A stretch of 64,000 nt of DNA from Amoebophrya sp. A120 (Eukaryota; Sar; Dinophyceae; Syndiniales; Amoebophryaceae), in the NCBI GenBank assembly GCA_905178155.1, contig CAJINV010000002.1, forward strand, positions 7,949,655 through 8,013,654, written 5' to 3'. The notes below the pieces were generated by a model. The model worked only from the letters and a program-made list of their open reading frames with translations, did not search any database and had not been told where the DNA came from. Below are positions 46,001-56,452 of this stretch, in pieces. Each line of letters starts with the position of its first letter. The stretch's first letter is position 1. Made by a program: the position numbers and the translations under genes.

Positions 46001-46763
46001 AAGAAGAAAAATGCAATTTGTAATGCTGTTTTCCCTTAGAAAATAGATCTGCCATGCATGGCTGCAATTAGTACGAGTACGATACTTTTGCACAGGATAC
46101 GTATGATTTGACGTCGAGGCGCCAGCTCCAAACAGCATGGCGCTCTGCGGCCGTTTCAAACTGTCCCGCAGACTGCTGTTCATGCTGAGTAGGTTGGCAG
46201 TGGTGTAGGCAAAAGGTCCAACGAGCTTTTGCGACCGCTCCATCTCTATCCAACGCTAAAGTACTATGTGCTCCTGCTGGGCCCTCCGGAAGAGTCTTGG
46301 AGTTGTGCTGCAATTTCTAGGAAAGTAAGAGTAACACATGTGGACTACAGAGACAGGCATGAGCAATTTCTGAGAAACTTCTACGTCATCCGCACGACCA
46401 GGACATCGCATTTTCGCAAGGCAAACGAATGGCGCTGCGGCGCTACACGCATAGCAGATTTTTGACCCCTGAACATCATGTCATCCAAGCCTATGTATTG
46501 TACCAGTTTTGCAAGCTTCGAGAGGGCCGAGACTGAATTATACTTGCGTTGGATAGTCTCCGCGGGTAGGACGTTGCGATCGTTCGAGCGCTTCTGGTGG
46601 TAGAAGGACACGGGCTTGTTATATTTTTGGTTTTTTCCACCCGCATTGTGGTCTGCACCGCCCCGAATCACGTCCAGGATGTAGGAGTCCCGGCCGGTAC
46701 CGTTCGCGTAGTACGGCATAGTGGAGTAGTTTCTTCCGAAGATAGACACAGCAGGCTCGGTTC
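43091..46763 (-). CDS. Multi-exon protein with NGTGRDSYI motif, possibly cytoskeletal
   Basis: Proposed exons: 46763-~46445, ~46250-46100, 45949-45902, 45534-45349, 45147-44837, 44481-44213, 43518-43437 and 43185-43091. The first begins after TTATTTCAG and carries YYANGTGRDSYILDVIRGG, a motif I associate with small protist proteins of the cell-shape/axoneme type (uncertain recall). Later exons are S/T/P/Q-rich and disordered (SVVKPGG-CNETTVG, RPTPAGKPVFQQ, LEDMRRLYKKRPSGLF). Four introners (45950, 45535, 44482, 43186) and a GT-AG intron (45148-45348) all join in frame. The first exon with the start codon is not found. The last exon is open in two minus frames (stops at 43122 or 43091) and in one plus frame, so the C-terminus is unsure. 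It could be two genes. Confidence 0.55.
43186..43436. mobile_element. Introner, family B (251 bp)
   Basis: Left end TATCAAGTGCAAAAATGTCT, right end reversed TATCAAAAAAAAAAATGTCT. Duplication TCGAC at 43181-43185 and 43437-43441. Confidence 0.92.
43519..44212 (-). other. Probable GT-AG intron (694 bp)
   Basis: Minus-strand donor GATAAG/GTGAAAATCC and acceptor GGGAGTTAG/CATTTT. No sustained coding frame inside. The junction is inferred from splice-site quality only. Confidence 0.4.
44482..44836. mobile_element. Introner, family H (355 bp)
   Basis: Left end TATCGAACAAAAACCGG, right end reversed TATCGAACAAAGCAAAATC: 11 identical terminal bases. Flanking 5-mers TTTTC and CTTTG match only in part, so the duplication is decayed. 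Excision joins GRPTPAG to KPVFQQTHQ in frame. Confidence 0.75.
45148..45348 (-). other. GT-AG spliceosomal intron (201 bp)
   Basis: Donor AACCAGGAG/GTCGGATTTT and acceptor CCAGCAG/GGTGCAATG on the minus strand. It joins SVVKPG to GCNETTVGL in frame. Confidence 0.6.
45535..45901. mobile_element. Introner, family A, forward internal orientation (367 bp)
   Basis: Left end TATCAAAAGGAAAAATCCCC; right end is its exact complement over the first 20 bases. Duplication AGTAC at 45530-45534 and 45902-45906. Internal block CTCTACCGCAAG lies on the right, as in the copy at 2529. Excision joins KKSSGY to LPQSSCA. Confidence 0.95.
45950..46099. mobile_element. Miniature hairpin introner, family F (150 bp)
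   Basis: Left end TATGCAATGCAAAAGCATCG, right end reversed TATCCTGTGCAAAAGTATCG; the arms pair over ~40 bp. Duplication CGTAC at 45945-45949 versus CGTAT at 46100-46104, one mismatch. Only 48 bp of exon separate it from the element at 45535. Confidence 0.85.
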
Positions 46764-46799
46764 CTGAAATAACCTCGCGTATCTTTATCAAACAAGCAC

Positions 46800-47573
46800 T
46801 GTTGTAATGCCAACCTGTATTTTTGCTTCGATGTTGTAGTGTAAACAGTTCTACTTCTTGCTCTACTTACACATCGTCTCAGTTTCGCCCCTGAACCGAC
46901 TTATTCTACAGCAAGTTCCCCTAGGTTACTACCTGCAAGAACTTGCTTAAGGACCTGCTGCTCGCCTAGCTACTGGACATAAATCCTACTTTTTGCTGTT
47001 CTACTTTTTCACTTTGACTTATTCGATGGGTTGTCTTTTTGTCAGGACCCGCACTTGCCTTGATGTTCTTTCCCCATTTTATTCTTTTCGGCATGTCGCT
47101 CACTTTGTACCTCCTCTACGCTTGAAGAAAAAACTCGTACTGTCATGCTTTTCTTGTCTAGTAAGTTCCCCGCCCAAAAAATCGGACCAACGACCATTCT
47201 GTTGGGAAAGCGAACCAGTTGTGACCGACATTTAAACCACTGAGACGATGACGACAAAACAGACTTATACCGAACATACGCGAAGGAAAACGACAAACAG
47301 AAACAGACACACTTTCACAGCCAACCGAAACGCATAATGGCCCCGGCAAATAATACCAGCGCACTTTATTGATATTGGGTATTGGTTTTTTCAGTCTAGC
47401 TTGCAAGCACCGTCAGATGCATCAAATCCATTCACATAAATTATTTTCATCTCTGTCGCAAAAATTTTAGCTAGATCGTACAATGTTCGAAAGTATATAT
47501 CCAAGGTCTTCGCGGAGTCTTCCGATATTCTTCACTTGGGCCCGGCCCAGATTTCGTTCAATCAACAAAAGCC
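46800..47573. other. Intergenic spacer (0.8 kb)
   Basis: Nothing conclusive. The missing first exon of the NGTGRDSYI gene should lie near its left end; the right end is the REV1 3' UTR. Confidence 0.45.
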
Positions 47574-50500
47574 TCATTTCAGGAAATCCGAAATCTTTGG
47601 CTGTATTCGGGCAGCGGTGAAACTATGCGCCCCTGACGTGGAAAGCTGCGGATGTGCCCCACTTCCTCCCGACGTTGCTCCCGAAAAATGAGCACCGCCC
47701 GGCTGGCCTGTGCCTTTTAGTTTCTTTTCGGACTCCAGGCTGGCCGTGACGCCCAGGCCGCGTATCCGACTGTGATCCTTGATCCGCAAGTCGTTAAACA
47801 CCAGCAAGCCCGTTGAAAAATGTATGGTAGGAAACAACTTTGGATGACCAACAGCATTTTCAGCGATAGGAGTAGTTCTAGTCTTGTCCATAGAAGACAA
47901 GTATCTGAGTCGGAACGGGCGCATCAGGCGACATACGTCGGCCTCGCAGTCGCATTTAAGTTTTTCAATGCATTTTCCACACTTCCACACTCTTGTTTTT
48001 ATCTGCGCCACGCCGGCTGGCGCTGCGCAAACTTAAAACTACATATGAAATAGATCTTGCCTTCGCTCCAGCTTCCAGTTGTTTCCACTATCGTATCCAG
48101 AGCCTCGTTGTGGTTTAAGGCCAAGGACTTGGAGACCTGGTCGCACACCCCGTGCCCCCCGGGTTTCGGCGGTTCCTGCCACTCGGGCCCGGCGATCAGG
48201 GCCCGCACGGTGAGGCGCACAATGTTGAAGAAGAGCGGCTGCTGCCGGTCCGGGTCCGGTGCTGCGTCGGTGGCCCGTCGAATGGGCACCCGTCCGAAGA
48301 GCTCCTCTAAGACCGCGGTGATCAGCGTGATCGCCTCGTCCTTGGACTTCGGCCGCACGCCCCAGTTCATCTCGCTGGACATGGTCTTTCGTTTCGTCAC
48401 CACCTCCCGGGGCTCGTTGCCGAGGCGCACGCCCGTCAGTTTCAGGTTTTCGCTCAGGTTCAAGAGCACCTCCTGACTCAGATACCCCCCGGAGTTCACG
48501 TCTTTCCCCGAGGCCAACGCGTAAATGTTTTCGCCCGTCTTGCCCCCGAGGCAGTGCGAGCAGAAGCGCGGACCGCGGCGCACCAGCTCGCCGCAGGTCT
48601 TGATGTCATTGTTGTTCTGAAGCTTTTCCAAAATCTTTCGCCCAACCCCGGGCAGATCCTGCAACGGAATGTTCGCCATGAGCTCATCCTACCGAAACAT
48701 TCGAAACAGCAGGGCGAAGTGCAGAAATCGCGAATCCTAAACAAAGTGGTTTATACGTCTCGATTCTTTTTCGTGCCCATGATGCAAGCGGCTGCAGCTG
48801 CACAACGAGATTTCTATCTACAACCTCGACTTGATGAATCCAATCACCACCCCACGAACAAACTGAACACGCGATCTAGTAACTGGCCGGCAACTAAAAA
48901 CCAAAACCTGCACATGGGAAAAATGAAATAAAAGCCGTTGCGCCATATTTCCACTTTTCTTCGACTCTGCCCTCCACCCTACTGTCTCAAGAACCGCTTC
49001 GCTAGGATAAAACTGTTTATTGTTGTTCTCCAGCTCGCACTTACTGCCGTTTGGCTTAGCCTGCTTGGAGCACTATGGATTGTAAAAGTGTCTGGGTCTG
49101 GAAGGTTGGAACTTGTAATGCTAGCTTTCCATACCTAGAAAATCTGTACTGCATAACCACCAAAAGTCGCAGCCTCCTTTGTCATGCAAAAACGCAGTTT
49201 CTGATGCGCATTGGAGAGTTGTCATGCCGGACTGCGTTCGGAAGTGATTTCATCATGCACATTTTAGCATCACAAGTTTCCAGACCCAGCCATTTTTGCA
49301 TTTGATAAGCACATGCGGGCGACGATCTGCGTGTTGGCGACCCCGATAGACAGCGTGACCTTCGTTTCCTTGAAGACCATTTCGCGGATCGCGTCCGCCC
49401 AGAGCTTGGGCCGGTCCTGGTACTCGACCGGCACGCGGCACACGGCCTCGTCGCAACTCCGCATGTCCACGATCGGGGCCACCTTGCGCAGCAAAAGGAA
49501 CACGCACTTCCAGACGTTTTCCACCTCCAACAACAGCTCCGGCGTGACCGCGATCAATTTGATGGTCGGACACACCTGCAGGGCTTGGCGGACGTAGGTC
49601 GCGCGGACCCCCTGCTTCCGCGCCGGGTAATTGGCGGAGCAGATTTCGCTGTAGCCGTGCAGCCCGGACACCACCGCCGCGGGGAGCTGCTTTTCCGCGT
49701 CGGAAAAGTTGCGCTGCGGCATATCGAGAGGAAAGCAGCCCCCTCCCCATATGCCGACGAAGTTTCTGATGCCGGATTTCCGTACACAAACCCTATTTGT
49801 CTTGCATTAAAGGACTGCAGGCATATGCCAAGCCTGCGCCGAGAGGTTTTCACGTAGACGCCTAGCATGAAAGACGTCAATGGTACAGGCCCAATAGCAT
49901 CACAAACTGCCTGCATACTGTGGCGGAATCTCTCGACTTGCCTTCTTGCAAGACAGGCACGATTTGTGGTCTCTAATTTGCATGGCAAATTTTCAGAGAT
50001 GCATTTTCAATATGGGGAGGGGCGATTTTTCCTCGCAATAAGCCACCGAGGCGAAGAACGCGTCCATGTCGCAGTAAGCGACCAGGTGACTGTATGCAAG
50101 AAAAAAACTGTGTACGTGTAACTCTCTTGGAGGAACAGCATCACAAGCTTGCTCTGCATGACACAGCAAACCTGTCATGCGTCGCTAGTACGTGAAAACA
50201 CGTACGACAAGGGCATCTGATGCATGTCCAGCATGACAGGTATAACTGTAATGAATCGTCTTGTTGCATCGTCTGCAACACAAAGTTACACTTACACGAC
50301 AGTTTTCTTCTTGGATAGACTGCTCTGCTGCTCGACCGACTTCGGGTGCGGCATCACCGGAAGCGTGATCTTCCACTTCTCGATATCAAAAGGAAAAATC
50401 CCTCCTTCCCATATTGAAACGGAAATTTCGGTTGCTGCATTTGTGGGCGACGGCGAAACTGGTACCGCTAAGAGGAAGTGGAACAGTCAGCAGCACGGAC

Positions 50501-51907
50501 TTATCGGCTTTGCCAGGTCCGCAACCCCCTGGGTTGCTGCATTTGTGCACACAAAGGAAATTTGTGCTGCAGTAAAGGAGTGCAGGCATCACAAATTTTC
50601 AAAGGGATGCCCCTTCGATATGGGGAGAGGGGATTTTTCTTTTTCATACTCGAACCGCTCTCGCCAGGTGCCTAGGAAGTGCAGTCGGGAGCACCGGTGG
50701 AACTCGGACACAGCCGTGGTTTTGTTCGAACTACCAGCACCGTCTTTGGTCGGCGTCGTGCTTTGTTCTGCAGCAGCTTTACTCATTTCACGGCCTATTT
50801 CCTTGTTCTTTTCCACAAGCTGCTGCGCGTAATTCACGTTGGCACTACCGTGATCTCCTCCTGGCGCACTGCTGGCATTCGTGTTGTTCTTTGGGGCGAC
50901 AACTGCACCTCGTACCAACCCTCCGGCTGGATTTCTGTGCCGGCTGGCACCAGAGTCATCGTCCGTCCGGACTGCTGCAGGCGGGCCTGCGCCACTGGTC
51001 TCACCATTGTTGCCCCCCTCTTGAGCGGAGGCCACTGCTCTCTCCCCTTGCGCAACCATCGCGTTTCGCTCCCGCTTTTCTTCCTGATTCGCAGTTGTTC
51101 CAGTAGTATTTTCACCGACCGTTTCGACCCGCCGCCTCTTCCGGGCGGCTTCCTCTTCGTCCAGCCTGTGGCGGATAGCCCGGCGCTCCCCCGGCTCCAG
51201 TCGTCCGATACCACCATTCGACACATGAGCAGCCTTGACGCGGTCGCCCGCCACGTTCGCGCCTCGTGATTCCAGCTGGGCTTGGAAGCTCTGGCTTTTC
51301 TCGCGCGAGCTCTCGTACTCCGGGTCCAGCCTCCGGCGCCGCCGCTCCGCGTCGACCTCTCGCATTTTCTCGCTGAAGGTCTGGCGAAGCCACAAGCTGA
51401 AATCGACCATGGTACGCTTGTTGCTACCACTTTCAGGCTGGATTCCTGGTGCAGACGACGCGTCAGAACGAGGCTCCACTACGTTCGGTGACTTTTCAGC
51501 ACTTGTTGGCCTCCCCTTGTCATTGGCTCCTGCTTTCGTATTCGCAGCTTTTGTATCAAATGTAAAAATGTCTGGGTCTGGAAGATTCCAAACTTGTGAT
51601 GCGTATTTCCGAACACAGAAAAATCTCTCATGCATAGGTAGAAAAAGCTGCCCACTTTCTGTCACCAAAGTGGGAGATTTGTCATGCGGATTCGGCATTG
51701 CGGAAGCTTCTCGAAACCTGTGATGCTGGAGCTTCCATGCCAGCCCTTCTGTGTCATGCAGAAACAGCATGACTCTTCCAGACCCAGACATTTTTACATT
51801 TGATATTTTGCGTGTGGAGCGACTTTCTGGTCCAGAGCCCCGCCTTCGTCGTCACTCCACAGACAGACGCGTCTGCGCATCCCGAACAGCGACACAGTAA
51901 GGGACAT
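47574..51907 (-). CDS. REV1: DNA repair polymerase REV1 (Y-family)
   Basis: Exons: 51907-51806, 51553-50649, 50383-50298, 50089-50041, 49721-49308, 49073-~49043, ~48710-~48050 and ~47850-47574. The ATG at 51907 gives MSLTVSLFGMRRR. After a charged disordered region come SRLHFLGTWRERFEKW, the catalytic palm CDMDAFFASV, the finger segment SANYPARKQGVR, VDMRSCDEAVCRV (second acidic pair) and LSIGVANTQIVARM. Then follow the helix-hairpin-helix DLPGVGRKILEKL and the little-finger signature MNWGVRPKSKDEA with PGGHGVCDQ, which is specific to REV1 within the family. It inserts dCMP opposite lesions in translesion synthesis. The N-terminal BRCT domain usual for REV1 is not visible. The C-terminus ends IQPKISDFLK, resembling a PCNA-binding box. 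Four introners and a GT-AG intron (50090-50297) are in frame; the ~48.75-49.04 kb and ~48 kb junctions are not exact. Confidence 0.92.
49074..49307. mobile_element. Introner, family B (234 bp)
   Basis: Left end TATGGATTGTAAAAGTGTCT, right end reversed TATCAAATGCAAAAATGGCT. Duplication AGCAC at 49069-49073 and 49308-49312. Excision joins QIVARMC to SKQAKPNG in REV1. Confidence 0.92.
49722..50040. mobile_element. Introner, family A, reverse internal orientation (319 bp)
   Basis: Left end TATCGAGAGGAAAGCAGCCC, right end reversed TATTGCGAGGAAAAATCGCC. Flanking 5-mers CGGCA and AGCCA agree at only three positions. Excision gives FASV-(A/P)QRNFSDAEKQ in REV1 in frame with either copy. Confidence 0.85.
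50090..50297 (-). other. REV1: GT-AG spliceosomal intron (208 bp)
   Basis: Donor ACTGTCGT/GTAAGTGTAAC and acceptor TTGCATACAG/TCACCTGG. It joins KKTVV to HLVAYCDMDAFF just before the catalytic palm. Confidence 0.88.
50384..50648. mobile_element. Introner, family A, internally rearranged (265 bp)
   Basis: Left end TATCAAAAGGAAAAATCCCT, right end reversed TATGAAAAAGAAAAATCCCC. Duplication CTCGA at 50379-50383 and 50649-50653. It is ~55 bp shorter than other A elements and the GCAGTAAAGGAGTGCAG block sits near the right end, so the interior has been deleted or replaced. Excision joins GTWRERFE to KWKITLP in REV1. Confidence 0.92.
51554..51805. mobile_element. Introner, family B (252 bp)
   Basis: Left end TATCAAATGTAAAAATGTCT and right end reversed are identical over at least 26 bases, the best preserved B pair. 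Duplication TTTTG at 51549-51553 and 51806-51810. Excision joins KVAPHA to KAANTKAG in REV1. Confidence 0.95.
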
Positions 51908-52574
51908 GATACCGGTTTCATAAGGCGGCGAATAAAAATGATGTCGGGGTTGGAAACAAATGAGATGATTATAGTTGACTACGGAGGGAGGAGGAGATTA
52001 GGGAATACTGATGACTAGAATCCTGTGAGAATCCTGTGCGGCTGTGTCGAAATCATAAATCTTCAAGAAGCGCGGAGCCTAGGCCCCGGTTGATGAGTTT
52101 ATTTCTCACGCTACCTAATCTAATGCGGACCTACGACAGGAGAGACATTGGCTTCGAAAAACCCTCAGCTGCCATCAACAAGCGCGGTCGTACCCAGAAG
52201 ACTTCTTCGCTCAAGCCTGTGCCTTTTCTCGTTGCATTTTTCCATCAGACCCTACACAATACCACTGCGCGTCGGCGCGCTGCGCGCTATGCTTTCGAAG
52301 CGATACAGCTAAGGATACATAGCGTCAGATGAATAGCGGAACATCAAATATGCCAAATCACATTTTCGATCCTTTTCCTCGCTGTTCCGAGGACCCATGC
52401 GAACACAGTTTCGTCTTCTCAGACAGAGCCCCCACGGCAAATACAAGTCACCATTTCTGCGATCCTTTGATGGCTAGACCAGCACCAGTGACTTGACCAA
52501 GTGGCACAATGTGCAAATGCCACAGCGACGCGCAACACCACGCCAAGTGAGAATAAAGCGAACCGAACTATACG
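51908..52574. other. Intergenic spacer (0.7 kb)
   Basis: No gene seen. It separates the REV1 start codon from the stop of the next gene. Confidence 0.5.
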
Positions 52575-55461
52575 TCATATTTCCTCCACCTCCAGCTGCG
52601 TGATGTCTTCTGCGATAGTGGTCTTATCGCAGATCACAGTGGTAGAGTTGGACAGCTGTATGGGGTACCCAATGGCGGACCGAAACAGCACTTGGTGCTT
52701 CCGGAACTCTCGCATGCCCGCCGCGCCGGATTTGGTGATGCCGATGTGATTCTGGCCGTGGATGTAGAAAATCCCGGTTGTGCTGTTGCTAGATACCTTG
52801 ATCGGAGCCGGACCCCCATCCTCGGTGAACAGCGCTTCGCGAGGGAAAGAATCAGAATCGGCAAGACCTTGCTGCTCCGAGTGATTTATCATTTCGGGTG
52901 ATGATTCATGATCCGACGTGCGTGACGTTTCATCCCTTGTGGCAGAAGACGAACCAGTGTCCTCTTTTTCTATTACCGTGGTCCGGCGGTCGAAGTACTG
53001 CGTGAGGTTTTTCTCGCTGGATGCAAAGCCGAACCGCCACTCATACTCGGTTTCGCGGAACCAGAGCGTGTGCTCGCGCTCCTTCATTTCCAGGTCATGC
53101 ACCAGACCCTTTTTCAGCTTCCGTACGGCGAAAACGCAGTATGAGAGTGAACACCTTTCCCTCGTCCCCATTGTGCGTCCCATGCAAAATGCCGAATCTT
53201 CGAAGCCGTCGAAACAGTAGAACTACGTACACTCTGCGCCGCGTAAAAATGGACCTTGTCATGCAAAAGCCGCAATTCCCGCTGGCGTTTCTATTCAGCT
53301 GGTAATCAAGCGCTGCAAATCAGAGGAACAAGGGAAACAAACAATATTTTCACCCTCGTACGCCGGCGTGCGTCGCGATCGTGCCGTAGATGGTCTTGGG
53401 CAAGAAACTGACCGTTGGGTGGTCGTTCGCGACGAACTTGGAGGAGTGGACAATGACCGCTTGCGGGTCCAGCAGCAGTGCCTGCAGTGACTGGGTCACC
53501 ACCAGATCAACCGCCTTCGGGGAAAGCAGCAGTCCGTGCAGGGCCAGTATATGGTTGTCTTCGGTGACTGATCCGACGACGAGCTTCGCGAACCTCGTGT
53601 CGTAGTTGGCCTGGAATTGCCGGATGAAATACCGGATCTCCTCCTGGTTCACGTACATAAACCGCAACCCCTCCTGCACCCAGAAGACCCAGGGCAGATC
53701 GGCCGTCAGGTCTCGCAGCGGCTTTTTGTACTTCTTACTCCTCCTTTCCGTCACGTCCGCCAACAGGACCTCCGCCAGCGCCCCCTCCGAGTTCGCGTCG
53801 GAGAGGACGAGGTCGCCGTTTTCTTTCAGAATTTCGTACTCGTGGCTTGCGAGAATTGCGGGGTCGGTTGCGTCTGGTGGTCTATCAAGACCTCTAACAG
53901 GAGCACTCTTCTTGTCGTGCGCTATCTGCAGCTGCGGACCGCGGTTGGCGAACTGGTTCAGCAGCTTCTCGGGGTCGTCCGAACTGAAATCCCAGTTCTC
54001 CTCGACAATATCTTCGTCGGGACTTCTATCGTTGTCAGGATGCTCCTCCATCATCATCCCACTCAGTAAGCTCCTCCCGACCGCGGACGTTCTCCGCGCG
54101 CCTTGGAAGCAAAACGACTCCACCAGCGACCGCAAATTTGGCACGGTGGACGGCTGGAAATATTGCCTGGGCTGGATCATCGCACGGGCAGCTGCTTGTT
54201 CCAACTGGTCTTCGGCTCCTTCTGTTGGTGCGGACTCTTGTTGTTGCTCTTCAGCTTCAGGTAAACTTTGTCCTCTCTTGGGAATTCCCACACCATGGTT
54301 GCAGGCGTTCGGGAATCCCTCATCTACCACCTGCATTTGCCTTTTGTCGAATTCCGCCCGCATCTGCGACAGGCCGAGAAAGCCGACCAGGTCCAGCCCG
54401 TTGGTCCACCCGCTCGGCGGGTTGCAGCTCAGCGCCTCCGTGAAAACGGTGGTGACCCCCTGCGTGCTGGCGCAGAAGCCAAGCGACAACGCGTTGGACT
54501 CCACGAAGGGGCACTCTCGCTTGGTGATCTCGCCCACCATGCGGTCCCAGCCGACGCGGTTCAAAATCACGGGGCCGCAGGGAAGCAGGTCGTAGTCGAA
54601 CACTTTCGTGTTCGGCGCAAACGAGGCGAACATCACGGCCCGCTGGTGCTCCGCCTCGTCCTCCGAAGATTGCCCGTTTTCTAGTACAGTCTTTTCGTTC
54701 CGAAGCTTCGGCGTGTGCGTTTTCAGGAAGTAGTACAAGTGCCCCAGGTGGATGAAGGCGTCGACGGTGGGGAGAACCACCACCCACTTGACCCCCTCCG
54801 GTAGCTCCGTGTTCCGCATCCACAACACAAACTTCCCCTCGTAAATGGTCGGGTACTCCTCCGGCGGGAAGTCATCCTGCTGGTGAATCGGGAACAGGTC
54901 ATTCTTCTTGTCCGTGATGAAGGCCACCTGCCACAGGTTCTGCAGCCACGCGTGCTTCGCCAGCTTCGCGTGCTCGTACTCACTGTACCAGGTGGAAATG
55001 ACGAAGAAAACGTCGCGAAAGGAGAGATATGCAGGTGGCAAAAACGTGTTGATAGATCGTTCTTACTTCGTACAATAAATCACTTGCCAAATAATTTGAA
55101 GCCAGGCGACCTCGTGGTGTCATTGCATCCTTACTACACTGAGGCAAAAAACAGGCGACAGTATTCTTTTATCTTTTTGTAATGCAAAAAATCCATTGTG
55201 ATGTTGATGCCGAGTCGGTGTTTACGAAGATTCAGTGCCTTTATTACCACAGCATAGCAGATGCTCGGTGGCATTTTGGTCCTGAAACCCGACCAGATCG
55301 TGGTACTCGGATTCGGTGACGAAGCGTTCCTGCGCCGACCAGAAGGGGATGGCAAACAGAAACTGCAGCTGATACAGAAGATACAACACGGAGCGCAACA
55401 GAAACTTCGTCGGTCGGTTGTCCGAAAGCGACGGCAGAGTGGCGGAAAATCTTGACTTCAT
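52575..55461 (-). CDS. Type II membrane glycosyltransferase-like protein
   Basis: Exons 55461-55248, 55061-53362 and probably 53222-52575. The ATG gives MKSRFSATLP, then a signal-anchor segment (FLLRSVLYLLYQLQFLFAIP) typical of Golgi glycosyltransferases. The second exon has DVFFVISTWYSEYEHAKLAK, VAFITDKKN, KWVVVLPTVDAFIHLGHLYY and CGPVILNRVGWDRMVGE, a layout resembling Fringe / core-1 galactosyltransferases (GT31); a clean DxD motif is not seen (PTVDAF takes its place), so activity is uncertain. A long acidic region and a C-terminal domain follow (DLPWVFWVQEGLRFMYVNQE). A GT-AG intron 55062-55247 joins HLLCC to ERSINTF. A possible intron 53223-53361 would join ATHAG to FYCFDGFEDSAFC, adding the frame 53183-52575; otherwise that frame is a separate hypothetical gene. 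Confidence 0.6.
55062..55247 (-). other. GT-AG spliceosomal intron (186 bp)
   Basis: Donor TATGCTGTG/GTAATAAAGG and acceptor CGAAGTAAG/AACGATC on the minus strand; in frame between the membrane anchor and the catalytic-like domain. Confidence 0.75.
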
Positions 55462-55988
55462 GTTTTTTTTTGCACCTCTAGCCTCTATGCAGCGCTGTCG
55501 GACTTGACGCCGATGAATGCAGGCGTAAAAAAAATCGTTTTCGCCCGAAAAAAGACTCAAGCAGTCGCCCAACGAGCCACAAACAATAAAACAAAAACAA
55601 ATGATCACAAAAAACGTTTTGAACGGAGAGCCGGCGTCTTTTTGGATCGTTCAAAAATTCGAAAAACACAAAAAAGATCAATGCAACAAATGGCCGTCAA
55701 CAACCATCGAGTGCATAGAAAACACAAACATGTGATCATCCTCTTTCTACGCGCTCGGCCAGGAGACGAACTGCTGACCAAAAAGGTCGCGTTACATGCA
55801 ACGAGATTCTAAGTCCGCAACTTTGAGCAAACACAATGCGGGTGACGAGTCGTCGCTGACACTGCTGGAAGGAGCCGCTCGTCTTCCGCCTTGCGCAGTG
55901 AATATAAAGCATTTTTCTCGGCAAAGTGCAAACAAATCCTGATTGATCCTTACGACAATGTTCCCTATGCATGAGCCGAGGTCGGGCT

Positions 55989-56452
55989 CTAATCTGCGGC
56001 ATTTGTTTTTTGCTGCTCTTGCTGCCACACAGTCTCGATAACAAAGTCGATCTGCAGCTTCGCGACGACCATTTGCTCGACGAGAACTGCGCTCGTGGCA
56101 AGTGTAACCATCGCGGCAAATCGTCCTTCTCCTCGAGAGTGTCAGGATTATCGAACAACTCCTCGGAGAACTCTGCAAAAGTCGTCTTTTTTTCTTCAAA
56201 CTGCTGATTGGTGGCCCGCGAGTGCACTTTCACTGGTCGTGGTACATTCGGCGAATACTAAAGTGCCGTGCGTTTCCGGCTTTTCCGCCTGGCTAGCGTG
56301 CTCATCATCCGTCAATAGTGCTGATCCGGCATGAACTGCGGTCGAAGGTGGGCGAACTTCTTCGGGTTCTCGGTGCTCGCGACAAGTGGGTCTGCGGGCA
56401 TTTCCTCCGCGGCTTGCAGCTTCTCTTCTTCCTCGCGAGTAACATACAATCT
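55989..56452 (-). CDS. Candidate exons of a small charged protein
   Basis: After an acceptor-like TTCCTAG near 56453 the minus strand reads REEEKLQAAEEMPADPLVAS and FAHLRPQFMPDQH (to ~56330). A second stretch from ~56235 reads HSRATNQQFEEKKTTFAEF and LFDNPDTLEEKDDLP. A third, in a different frame from ~56112, reads MVTLATSAVLVEQMVVAKLQ and FVIETVWQQEQQKTNAAD, with a stop at 55989. Composition suggests coding helices, but the frame change between the second and third stretches is not explained by an obvious intron. It may belong to the gene at 56534-57184. Family not recognised. Confidence 0.35.

Noticed and set aside
46247-46440. TATCCAACGC at 46247 considered as another introner end
   Set aside because: No complementary right end or 5-bp duplication was found; an ordinary intron between the two exons is more likely.
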